A stretch of 64,000 bases of DNA, taken from contig JAFRJM010000010.1 in assembly GCA_017432285.1 (NCBI GenBank), positions 1-64,000 on the forward strand, written 5' to 3'. Of this stretch, positions 8,417 through 15,867 are shown in pieces. Positions within the stretch are counted from its first letter, which is position 1. Every line of letters begins with the position of its first letter. This DNA is from Oscillospiraceae bacterium (GTDB lineage Bacteria; Bacillota; Clostridia; Oscillospirales; Ruminococcaceae). Below the pieces are notes generated by a model. It was given only the letters and a program-made list of their open reading frames with translations, was not told the origin of the DNA and searched no databases. Position numbers and translations under genes: made by a program.

Positions 8417-9757
8417 TCATATAAGGTCTGAATAGAAAGTAAAATCTCTGTCGTCGTTGTATTTTGAATAATACAAAGCTTCGTCAGCAATCTTGAACAA
8501 GTCCTTGTCAGCAGTAGCCTCTTCACTGAAAGCTGCTCCAATACTCAGTGTTATTGGTGGAAGACCATCTTCAACTTCGATTTTCTTCCTCAGTCTCTCG
8601 ATCTTATCCAGAACGACATGTTTCAGCTCGGGATTCATCTGTACCATGAATACTGCAAACTCGTCCCCTCCTATCCTGCATGGATAGTCTTCGTTTCGGA
8701 AACATGACGCTAGAGCAGATGAAACTTTCTGTAGAACCTTATCTCCAACATCGTGACCATAAGTATCGTTGAACATCTTGAAATGGTCTATATCCACCAG
8801 AAGCAATGCTGTATGACCTTCAGATAATTCCTCACGCTTTTCTTCAAATAGTTTTCTGTTGTACAGTCCTGTGAGTCCGTCATGAGAAGCTTCATAAGAC
8901 AGTTCATCCTGACTCACCCTGTGTTTCTCTAGCATACTGTTGTATGTTTCAGCAAGATATGAGTATTCAGCGGCACCTTCCAATGGGAGCTTCTCATTTG
9001 CCTTGATGTAGCTCACGCTTTTGCTCATTGGCAATATCAGCGTACGTGCAGTAAGAATGAACAAAATGAAGAAAGCCAGTATCATCGAAACTATTAAGAA
9101 TCGGCTTCTCTTAAGAAGCGAATCTGCTCTTTCGTAAACATTATTGCGTTTCACACTGTCTTCATTTATCAAGCTCTCCAGTCCATCGAACACTTCATTA
9201 TGAATATAGTCCTTATATTCACTATATGTATCATCGAATAGCAACTCCAGGCTTTTGCTTTTCTTTTCCTCAGATGACATCTTTTTCTCTTCATCTGACA
9301 GTGTTAAATTTCCGAAATATCTATCAGCTTCAGCAGATGACATGCCGTAAGCATCAGCAGCCAATCTCATCGCATGATACTCGATCTGCATAAGCTCGTT
9401 CGAATAATTCAGCGCTGACTCAAGAGCAGTGTAGATGTTATTGTTGGTTCCGTATGTGCGAAGAACATCAAGAGCCTTGTCCCTTCTTTTGGTCGTATTG
9501 ACCTCTTCAAAAAAGTTGTCCAGATATTTCCTGTCACCAGTAACGACATATTCTCTGGACTGACTGGTCAGATAATCAGAAGCCTCTCTCATAGATGAGA
9601 TAGCTTCCTGCTCTTGTACATATCTTTCAGAAACTTCCTGGAGTTCAATGACACTGCCCATTGACCGGTCCATAGTATAAAGGACCAGTACACCAAGGAT
9701 AAGCATTACAATGAACATCACCGTGCTTAGATTTGCAATTCTTATATTTCTCTTCAT
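8417..9757 (-). CDS. Membrane diguanylate cyclase with extracytoplasmic sensor
   Basis: 446 residues. A transmembrane helix at about 13-28 and a second at about 219-240 bracket a helical outside domain of about 190 residues of the four-helix-bundle sensor type. A short linker leads to the cyclase domain (about 285-446). The active site GGDEF (363-367) is intact, and an RxxD product-inhibition site (RNED, 354-357) lies exactly five residues before it. So it should make c-di-GMP from two GTP and be feedback-inhibited. It lies between the SARP-like regulator and the EAL protein, all on one strand. The signal sensed is not evident. Confidence 0.5.
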   Translation of the reverse strand: MKRNIRIANLSTVMFIVMLILGVLVLYTMDRSMGSVIELQEVSERYVQEQEAISSMREASDYLTSQSREYVVTGDRKYLDNFFEEVNTTKRRDKALDVLRTYGTNNNIYTALESALNYSNELMQIEYHAMRLAADAYGMSSAEADRYFGNLTLSDEEKKMSSEEKKSKSLELLFDDTYSEYKDYIHNEVFDGLESLINEDSVKRNNVYERADSLLKRSRFLIVSMILAFFILFILTARTLILPMSKSVSYIKANEKLPLEGAAEYSYLAETYNSMLEKHRVSQDELSYEASHDGLTGLYNRKLFEEKREELSEGHTALLLVDIDHFKMFNDTYGHDVGDKVLQKVSSALASCFRNEDYPCRIGGDEFAVFMVQMNPELKHVVLDKIERLRKKIEVEDGLPPITLSIGAAFSEEATADKDLFKIADEALYYSKYNDDRDFTFYSDLI

Positions 9758-9852
9758 TTCCTAGCCTGCTTTAAACACTCATTTTTATAGGCATTAATTA
9801 ATGATTATATTCACAAACGATTTGATTTACTCAACTCTATATTATCAATTGT

Positions 9853-11085
9853 TCAACCTTTGTGCGTGAAATCAAATTTGGAAAGTATCACGCTGTTCAC
9901 AGAATACTCTACTCCGGTACGCTGCCTTCCTACCAGAAAATTGGAATCTATCCTTCGCTCAATTATGCTGCAGTTCTCTCTGGTCGTATTGAAAAGAAGC
10001 ACAAGGAACTGGCCTTTTCCGTATTTCGTAACTGTGTCGCTGTGACGGACAGATTGTATGACCGCTTTTTCCAGTCTGTCAGAAAGTTCATCGAGCTTCG
10101 GTCCTTCCCTCATCGGGTTGCCTTTGCTGTCTACGACAGTGCACAGCATAAGGAAGATGTATTCTCCGGTACGCTCCATGATGCGCTCCACATTCCTGTA
10201 CAGCTCAACGAATACAGGGTAAGAAACATAATACCCTCTTCCTCCTATCTTGGTCTCATTTGTAAGCTTGCTCTGGATCTCGTCGATCGTCTCATGTCTG
10301 TAGCTGAGCTCATCTGTGAGCTTCTTTATGACATCACGCACAGCCTGGGAAGACCTGTTGCCGTATTCCGCAACATAGAAATCGACAGCCTCATCGAAGT
10401 ATTTCTCTGCATCATTGTATCTTCCCAATGCAACGAGAGCTTCCATTGTCAGGACCTCCCATTCAGAATACGGATCCACTTTAGCAGCGAGCTGGCTCAG
10501 GTCAAGCAGGAGCTTGTACTTATCTCCTTCGCGGAGGAGATCTGCTGTTCTCATCATGCAGTCATGGAAAAGCTCTTTATACCTCTTCTGCTCCTGGAAA
10601 GCCCACGCTATACCATCCATTCCTTTTAGGAAATGACCGGCATACATATGGCACGCATCCCAGAGACGGACTATCTGTGCCTCCTTGTCGTTCTCAAGGA
10701 CAGCAATATTGTACGCGTCCTCAAAGTTGTGGGCATCCTCATCTACAGGGACTTCATCAGTCCAGAAATACACGCCGTTGCGCTGCTCAATGAGAATTCC
10801 GTCGGGAAGTCCTGCTGCCTTAAGTTTTCTCTTTGCATTGTAGATGATGTTGCGTATAGAGTGAGAGATATCCTCTATCTCCCTGTCCTCAAACAGAACA
10901 GCCTTCATCATGCTTCTGTTGACACCGTTCTCGCGGTGATGGAGCAGCATCTGCATCAGAAGACCAAACTGGGATTCCCCCTGCTTTCCGCTGGCGAGCT
11001 CTTCTCCGTTATACTGCATGGAGAAACGTCCGAACATATGCACATGAAGTATATTGTCGCCTTCAGCTCTTTTCTTGTTTTTCAT
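9853..11085 (-). CDS. SARP/BTAD-type regulator with degenerate GGDEF-like C-terminus
   Basis: 410 residues, no transmembrane segment. Residues about 10-105 look like an OmpR-type winged helix (LHVHMFGRF opening, then SHSIRNIIYNAKRKL as recognition region). Residues about 110-260 form a helical BTAD-type domain (YAGHFLKGMDG, LALDLS-like repeats, ALGRYNDA). The last 130 residues resemble a GGDEF fold (YPVFVELYRNVE, then KYGKGQFLVLLF where RYGGDEF would be), lacking the catalytic signature. That end may be a ligand-binding or dimerisation remnant. The gene sits in the pilus/c-di-GMP cluster and is a candidate local transcription regulator. The GGDEF relation is my reading, moderately sure. Confidence 0.5.
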   Translation of the reverse strand: MKNKKRAEGDNILHVHMFGRFSMQYNGEELASGKQGESQFGLLMQMLLHHRENGVNRSMMKAVLFEDREIEDISHSIRNIIYNAKRKLKAAGLPDGILIEQRNGVYFWTDEVPVDEDAHNFEDAYNIAVLENDKEAQIVRLWDACHMYAGHFLKGMDGIAWAFQEQKRYKELFHDCMMRTADLLREGDKYKLLLDLSQLAAKVDPYSEWEVLTMEALVALGRYNDAEKYFDEAVDFYVAEYGNRSSQAVRDVIKKLTDELSYRHETIDEIQSKLTNETKIGGRGYYVSYPVFVELYRNVERIMERTGEYIFLMLCTVVDSKGNPMREGPKLDELSDRLEKAVIQSVRHSDTVTKYGKGQFLVLLFNTTRENCSIIERRIDSNFLVGRQRTGVEYSVNSVILSKFDFTHKG

Positions 11086-11122
11086 CTATATACGCATTCC
11101 TCTCAAATGGTTTACAGAATAA

Positions 11123-12175
11123 TTATCTCAATCTCGTGGAAACGGTGTCGTAGTTGTTGCACGCGGCTAGCACCGTTTCTTTTGTTATCTTTCCCTGATT
11201 GTACATGTTGAGGAGACTCGTATCCATCATGATCATCCCCTGTGCTGATGAAGACTGAATAAGGGAATCTATCTGGTGGGTATCTCCTTCACGTATCTTG
11301 TTTGCAATAGCAGGCGTGCTCTTCATGATCTCGAATGCAGGAGCTAGTGTGCCATCAACAGTTGTGACCAGCTGCTGGCAAACGATACCCCTCACGAGCT
11401 GCGCCAGCTGCCTTCTCACCTGTGTCTGCTGGTTTGCAGGAAACACGTCTACTATGCGGTTTATAGTGCTGGCGGCACTGCTGGTATGAAGTGTGCTGAA
11501 CAGCAGCACACCGGTCTCTGCTGCAGTTATGGCTGCAGAGATAGTGTCATAGTCTCTCATCTCACCCATGAGGATAACATCAGGGCTCTCACGGAGAGCA
11601 GATCTCAGGGAATCCAGATATCCGGGAGTGTCTATGAACACTTCTCTCTGGCTCACTATGCTCTTGTTGTGGGAATGGAGATATTCTATAGGATCTTCCA
11701 TCGTGATGATGTGGCACTCTCTGTTTCTGTTGATCCTGTCTATCATACATGCCAGAGTAGTGGATTTGCCTGATCCTGCAGATCCTGCGATAAGCACCAG
11801 TCCGGATTTATTATCAGCAAGAGAAAGCACAGATTCAGGGATACCGAGCTTGACAGGGTCCGGAACTCCGAATTTAATGACACGGATTACCGCCGCAACT
11901 GAACCGCGCTGACGGAAAACATTGACACGGAACCTTCCCAGATCCGGAATTGAGAATGAGAAGTCATCATCCAACCCATTTTCGTAATTGGACTTCTGCC
12001 TTCTGCTCACATTGTATATTTCTTCCACCAAGGGAAGAATATCGTTGGGCTTCATGATGCCTTCCCCGCGCATCTGAGCTCCCTTGACCTTATAAGTCAC
12101 AGGAAGTCCTGCTATAAGAAAGATATCTGACGCGTCACGCTGTACAGCTTCATGTAATACTTGATTCAGGTCCAT
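11123..12175 (-). CDS. pilT: PilT-type pilus ATPase
   Basis: 350 residues from the ATG at 12173-12175, preceded by AAGGAG at six bases. The frame also opens at a TTG (12193), but that start has no such site. Walker A GSAGSGKST (131-139), Asp box MEDPIEYLH, Walker B VILMGEMRD (199-207) and His box STLHTSSA (His230) are all intact. The C-terminal segment AIANKIREGDTHQID matches the AIRNLIRE-type region that marks PilT retraction ATPases more than PilB assembly ATPases. It is the only secretion ATPase in the cluster, so it may power both directions or depend on a PilB elsewhere. Last gene of the pilus block. Confidence 0.5.
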   Translation of the reverse strand: MDLNQVLHEAVQRDASDIFLIAGLPVTYKVKGAQMRGEGIMKPNDILPLVEEIYNVSRRQKSNYENGLDDDFSFSIPDLGRFRVNVFRQRGSVAAVIRVIKFGVPDPVKLGIPESVLSLADNKSGLVLIAGSAGSGKSTTLACMIDRINRNRECHIITMEDPIEYLHSHNKSIVSQREVFIDTPGYLDSLRSALRESPDVILMGEMRDYDTISAAITAAETGVLLFSTLHTSSAASTINRIVDVFPANQQTQVRRQLAQLVRGIVCQQLVTTVDGTLAPAFEIMKSTPAIANKIREGDTHQIDSLIQSSSAQGMIMMDTSLLNMYNQGKITKETVLAACNNYDTVSTRLR

Positions 12176-12185
12176 CATATTCTCC

Positions 12186-12587
12186 TTATCCAAGCCAGAT
12201 ATCCTGGCTCAGTTCTTCTTCATTCCAGATCTTGGTTATCTTCCACTCCTCAATGGAAAAACTGTCCGGTCCTTGCGGTGCGAGGCGGATCTTCAGTTCG
12301 TATCCGTCTTTCTCTGCCTTATATTCATACAAACCGTCCCCGGTCCTGTTAAGGTCAGAAATGCTGTTCAAAGAAGCTCCACTCTCCAGTTTCTGTGTCA
12401 CTTCGTATAGGAATTCATTTCCTTCCTTTTCCAGTGAGTACCGTATAGCAGTCATTGTGGCAAATCTCTCTGCAAGCACCGTATCTGCCCGCGATGTTGC
12501 TATCGTAAGGGTAGCAAGGGTAGTCAGTATTATAGCCACGACAGTAAGAAACACAGCTATAGGCCCAAGTCTTAGTTTATGCGCCAT
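12186..12587 (-). CDS. Pseudopilin-like membrane protein 1
   Basis: 133 residues: short basic N-terminus (MAHKLRLGP), one hydrophobic helix (about 10-30), then a coil and a small beta-rich outside domain. The pattern is that of a minor pilin or pseudopilin, but no clear prepilin peptidase site (G followed by F/M and E at +5) is seen. Start ATG with AAGGAGG at six bases; it overlaps the end of the upstream gene by 11 bases, suggesting coupled translation. Lies ten bases ahead of pilT. Family not recognised; role from context. Confidence 0.5.
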   Translation of the reverse strand: MAHKLRLGPIAVFLTVVAIILTTLATLTIATSRADTVLAERFATMTAIRYSLEKEGNEFLYEVTQKLESGASLNSISDLNRTGDGLYEYKAEKDGYELKIRLAPQGPDSFSIEEWKITKIWNEEELSQDIWLG

Positions 12588-13026
12588 GGCTTGCCTCCTT
12601 CCGGAAAGAGCCCGACTCTAATACATAGATAGGTTCACTGCCTTCGCCGAAATAGACAGATATCTCCTGAGTATTAAGCGCTCCGGATCTGTCGCTCTCA
12701 ATCTCCCATTTTAGTTTGACTAAATACGAATCTTTTCCATCCTCCGAGATCTTGGACATGAATGTTGCCCCTTCCTCGGATTCACTTAAGTCACTTACTT
12801 CTTCCAGTTCAGAAATAAGCTTCAGAGCTCCGTCCAGATCATCTGCTGACATGGAGATCTCAGCCACTCTCTCAGCAACAATTACAGCTTCTGTTTTATG
12901 TCGTGCGTAAAGACTCTGCATTCTGGACGACACGAATGCCCTGGTGAGCACTACCGTCACCAGCAGCATGAGTGCGAACAGCAGAAACAGTTCCACTATA
13001 AATGCAAGATTTCTTTTACTCTTCAT
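12577..13026 (-). CDS. Pseudopilin-like membrane protein 2
   Basis: 149 residues from the ATG at 13024-13026 (GAGGAC just upstream, seven bases after the previous stop). A longer reading to 13092 would overlap the preceding gene by about 60 bases and is rejected. N-terminus MKSKRNLAFIVELFLLFALM gives a charged end and one helix that contains a Glu, similar to the pilin helix with its conserved Glu. The rest predicts a helix and beta strands outside the membrane. Family not recognised; grouped with the pilus genes by position and shape. Confidence 0.5.
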   Translation of the reverse strand: MKSKRNLAFIVELFLLFALMLLVTVVLTRAFVSSRMQSLYARHKTEAVIVAERVAEISMSADDLDGALKLISELEEVSDLSESEEGATFMSKISEDGKDSYLVKLKWEIESDRSGALNTQEISVYFGEGSEPIYVLESGSFRKEASHGA

Positions 13027-13033
13027 AAAGTCC

Positions 13034-13474
13034 TCAACTGTGTGTATGGATATATGTATCACCCAGGTCAGTATCGATCCTGATGAGATCATCCCCGACC
13101 TGTTTCATCTCAAATCTGTTTGCCAGGCCTATCTCGACCGAATCCTCCGGATAGATCTTTGTGTTCTTCATCCCGTTGTATTCAAGCACTTTTCCGTCAA
13201 GGAAGAAGATACACTGTTCAGTTCCTGCAGAGACATCTTCAATGGATAGATATGTTATCCCGTCTCTGGACCTTATCGAGACGTTATCCGCCCTGTCCGC
13301 GTTGGATGCAGTGATGACATACGATAGTACCGCTCTCAGATTGTCATTGTCGCTCTGAACATCCACAGAATGCTGGTATGACCTGGCAGAAAAAACTACT
13401 AGAAGGAGTATCACCAGGAAAAGCACTGCCATAGTGATGCTGCGAAGCAATTCGCCTATGTTTTTAAGCTTCAT
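13034..13474 (-). CDS. Pseudopilin-like membrane protein 3 (DUF4860-like)
   Basis: 146 residues with one N-terminal hydrophobic helix (about 13-30) and a beta-rich outside domain. It resembles the small DUF4860-type proteins found next to PilC-like genes in clostridia, though I cannot confirm the family. It sits six bases after the previous gene and eight before the next, in tight operon spacing. Confidence 0.5.
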   Translation of the reverse strand: MKLKNIGELLRSITMAVLFLVILLLVVFSARSYQHSVDVQSDNDNLRAVLSYVITASNADRADNVSIRSRDGITYLSIEDVSAGTEQCIFFLDGKVLEYNGMKNTKIYPEDSVEIGLANRFEMKQVGDDLIRIDTDLGDTYIHTHS

Positions 13475-13479
13475 TCACA

Positions 13480-13785
13480 TTACCTCTTTCCCTTGTACTT
13501 GACCAATATCTCAGGAGGAAGGTTCTCCGCATATGCGTTGTACACGATGAGATATTCTTCATGGTTGACAGTAAGTCCGTAGTTATCCTCAAGATATGCA
13601 AGATTCTCGGGGTAAGCGCCTTCGATGACATAGCATTGGAGAGCTCTTCTCTGAACAGCATCTTTGATAGATGTGATAGATTCCTGGATCTCCTCTTCGG
13701 AAGCATGCACTGAAGTCCGCTGCACTATAACGAACAGTGCAACGGCAAGTACCAGACATGCAATTAGAAGTTTCCAGTGTTTCAT
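13480..13785 (-). CDS. Small pilin-like protein (ComGC-like features)
   Basis: 101 residues: N-terminal helix (about 5-21), then IKDAVQRRALQCYVIEGAYP and LAYLEDNYGL, a pattern of helix followed by a Cys and a Tyr-Pro turn that recalls the alpha1-C and loop of type IV major pilins and ComGC. The usual cleavage site is not visible. Spacing to pilC upstream is tight, with GGGTGA at the pilC stop serving as ribosome site. A plausible main subunit of the fibre; inferred. Confidence 0.5.
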   Translation of the reverse strand: MKHWKLLIACLVLAVALFVIVQRTSVHASEEEIQESITSIKDAVQRRALQCYVIEGAYPENLAYLEDNYGLTVNHEEYLIVYNAYAENLPPEILVKYKGKR

Positions 13786-13789
13786 CTGA

Positions 13790-14857
13790 TCACCCTATAG
13801 AGTTCATTATTCCGATAAGCGGTACCATAAGACTTATAAGCATAAGTCCGATGGATATCATCAGGATACCTGTCAGCAGCGGCTCTATCGTATTGGCAAT
13901 CCTGCTGATAGTAGCTTCATTGTTCTCCTTCTGGCTGCGGAGTATCTTCTGCATGACCGAATCGAGCATTCCGCTTCTTTCAGCCGGGATGAGCATCCTT
14001 CCGTTGACAGAGTCAAAGATCTTTTCCTCATATACCGCCTGAGAGAACGTCTTGCCTTCTGTCATCAGTGCAAGACATTTTTCCAGTCGCTCTTTCAGCG
14101 AAGCAGATTCGACTACAGGCATGCTCTTTTTGAGAGCTTCGTCCTGCATCTCTCCGCTGGAAAGGAACATATCAAAGCACGATGTGAATCTGTAAAGATC
14201 CATTCCGTGGAACAGGTTCTTGAATATCTCAAATCTGGAAAGAATGTTCCTTACAGTTTCCTTCTTCCCGCTCCTCCACATGAGCACTCCGGCAAGCAGC
14301 AACGCTACCAGTACTGCCATGACTGCCAGCATCACTCTGCAGAGAGTGAAAGAAGTATTTATATAGTTGAATGAGGATGCGCTGAGGCTTCCTGTAAGGT
14401 TGTTATATACGCCGTAGAATGCGGGGAACACAAGCAGAAGCATTACGATAAGCACTGCTATGACCATGAACAGAAGGATCACAGGATAGCGCACCGCAGA
14501 GACGATAGTCTTCTTCATTGATTCCTCTGTCCTGTAATACTCAGAAAGATGGAACATCGTCTCCACAAGTTTTCCTGTATACTCCGCGACACGGATCATA
14601 TCTATGGAGTAATCCGGAAAAACACCCGAACTCTGCATCGCGTCCTCAAACGTGTTGCCCTCTTTAAGAACGCCTGACATCTTGTCCAGAGCGTTGATAA
14701 GTTTTTCATTCTCCTTTGCATCAGTCTCTTCTGCAAGCAGATAGACCGCTTCTTCAGCAGTGATGCCTGCATTCAGCATCATGGCCATGTTCTCGAAGAA
14801 AGAACTTAGCTCCGCATAACTGAGTGTTTTGCTTTTTTTGTTGTTTTCTGTGCTCAT
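13790..14857 (-). CDS. pilC: PilC/GspF-type inner membrane platform protein
   Basis: 355 residues with the duplicated T2SSF architecture: first cytoplasmic domain about 15-120 (FFENMAMMLNAGI), a hydrophobic helix near 130-150, another near 175-195, second cytoplasmic domain about 220-320 and a C-terminal helix (about 330-350). PilC/GspF proteins link the hexameric ATPase to the growing pilin fibre. It heads the block of pseudopilins and pilT. No fusion or truncation seen, though the N-terminal extension found in some PilC proteins is short here. Confidence 0.5.
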   Translation of the reverse strand: MSTENNKKSKTLSYAELSSFFENMAMMLNAGITAEEAVYLLAEETDAKENEKLINALDKMSGVLKEGNTFEDAMQSSGVFPDYSIDMIRVAEYTGKLVETMFHLSEYYRTEESMKKTIVSAVRYPVILLFMVIAVLIVMLLLVFPAFYGVYNNLTGSLSASSFNYINTSFTLCRVMLAVMAVLVALLLAGVLMWRSGKKETVRNILSRFEIFKNLFHGMDLYRFTSCFDMFLSSGEMQDEALKKSMPVVESASLKERLEKCLALMTEGKTFSQAVYEEKIFDSVNGRMLIPAERSGMLDSVMQKILRSQKENNEATISRIANTIEPLLTGILMISIGLMLISLMVPLIGIMNSIG

Positions 14858-14875
14858 TTTTTATCCCCCGCAGTT

Positions 14876-15820
14876 TTAGAACTGGTACACATCCATGTAA
14901 TTAGAACCGTCGCCTATGAATTTGCTGTCCGCCCCGTTTGCAGAAAATGTAAGGTCTATCCTGGACCATTCATCCTCCGGAGCGCTGAACTTTACGGTGA
15001 CCCACCCGCCTTCTTTCGTATAGAACATGTTCCACGCGTGATAGAGATCATCAGGAGCGACATATCCGAAGATTATTTTAGTTGGAACTCCCTGGCTGCG
15101 CAGCATCGAAGCGGCAAGGCAGGCATAATCGAAACAGATCCCCTTCTTCTCCTCCAGCGTCCTGTCCGGATCGGGTACATATCCCTTCAGCTGGCCGTCA
15201 ACAGCCATCTGAGCCTTATCATCATCATAAGTGATGTTCTTACATACATATTTATATACCTTGCCGACAAAATCCGTGTCTGATTTGGACTCCTCAGCGA
15301 ATTCCCTGGCAAGTTCAACACATGCGCGCCCCTCATAGAAATCCGCATACTGGTTCGGCCTGAGAAACGGATCGAACTCGTTGTCCAGAACGACAGAGGT
15401 CTCACACCGGTATATCTCGTAATACTTGTTGTCCTCCACGTTCTTCATGACCCGGAAGATATAGTCCCCGTCTCCCCACTGAAGAGGGAAAATCTGGTCC
15501 TCTCTCTGAATGACGCTGTATGTATAGACATCCTCATCCTTCAGGACCTGAAACTTAATGCCTGCATCCGAATCCACGCGCAGGGCCACATATCCCTCGT
15601 TCACACAGGATATATCAAGCTTAGCTTCGCTGTTACCCTCAGCTGCTTCCGGATGAAAGTACGCCATTTTCATTTCAGGGATCTCATATACGGACTCAGG
15701 CTCCGATTCTGAGGGTCGGGACGGAAAGCCGGGTATCTCTGCCCCGCATCCGTTCAGGAGCAGAGCAAGACCCAGCAATATGATAAGTGCAGTAATTTTT
15801 CTTGCATAATCAAAGTGCAT
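14876..15820 (-). CDS. Transglutaminase-like lipoprotein
   Basis: 314 residues. Lipoprotein signal with lipobox LLNGC (Cys25), so anchored on the outer face of the membrane. A transglutaminase/protease-like core lies at about 180-290: Cys229 in KKGICFDYA and His261 in YHAWNMF are present. The usual third residue, an Asp in the W..xDP strand, appears to be Lys (WVTVKF), so the triad may be incomplete and the domain may bind rather than cleave. It lies directly upstream of pilC on the same strand and downstream of the sensor kinase, so it may act on pilus or wall peptides; inferred. Confidence 0.5.
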   Translation of the reverse strand: MHFDYARKITALIILLGLALLLNGCGAEIPGFPSRPSESEPESVYEIPEMKMAYFHPEAAEGNSEAKLDISCVNEGYVALRVDSDAGIKFQVLKDEDVYTYSVIQREDQIFPLQWGDGDYIFRVMKNVEDNKYYEIYRCETSVVLDNEFDPFLRPNQYADFYEGRACVELAREFAEESKSDTDFVGKVYKYVCKNITYDDDKAQMAVDGQLKGYVPDPDRTLEEKKGICFDYACLAASMLRSQGVPTKIIFGYVAPDDLYHAWNMFYTKEGGWVTVKFSAPEDEWSRIDLTFSANGADSKFIGDGSNYMDVYQF

Positions 15821-15867
15821 ACTATGCTTTCCGTTACAATCTGGTTTTATGTGTATGCAGCTCCGCC

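Noticed and set aside
9862..10629. Plus-strand frame of 255 codons
   Set aside because: Antisense to the SARP-like regulator; no domain features and no ribosome site.
13027..13092. Longer N-terminus for pseudopilin-like protein 2
   Set aside because: Overlaps the previous gene by about 60 bases and has no ribosome site; the ATG at 13026 does.
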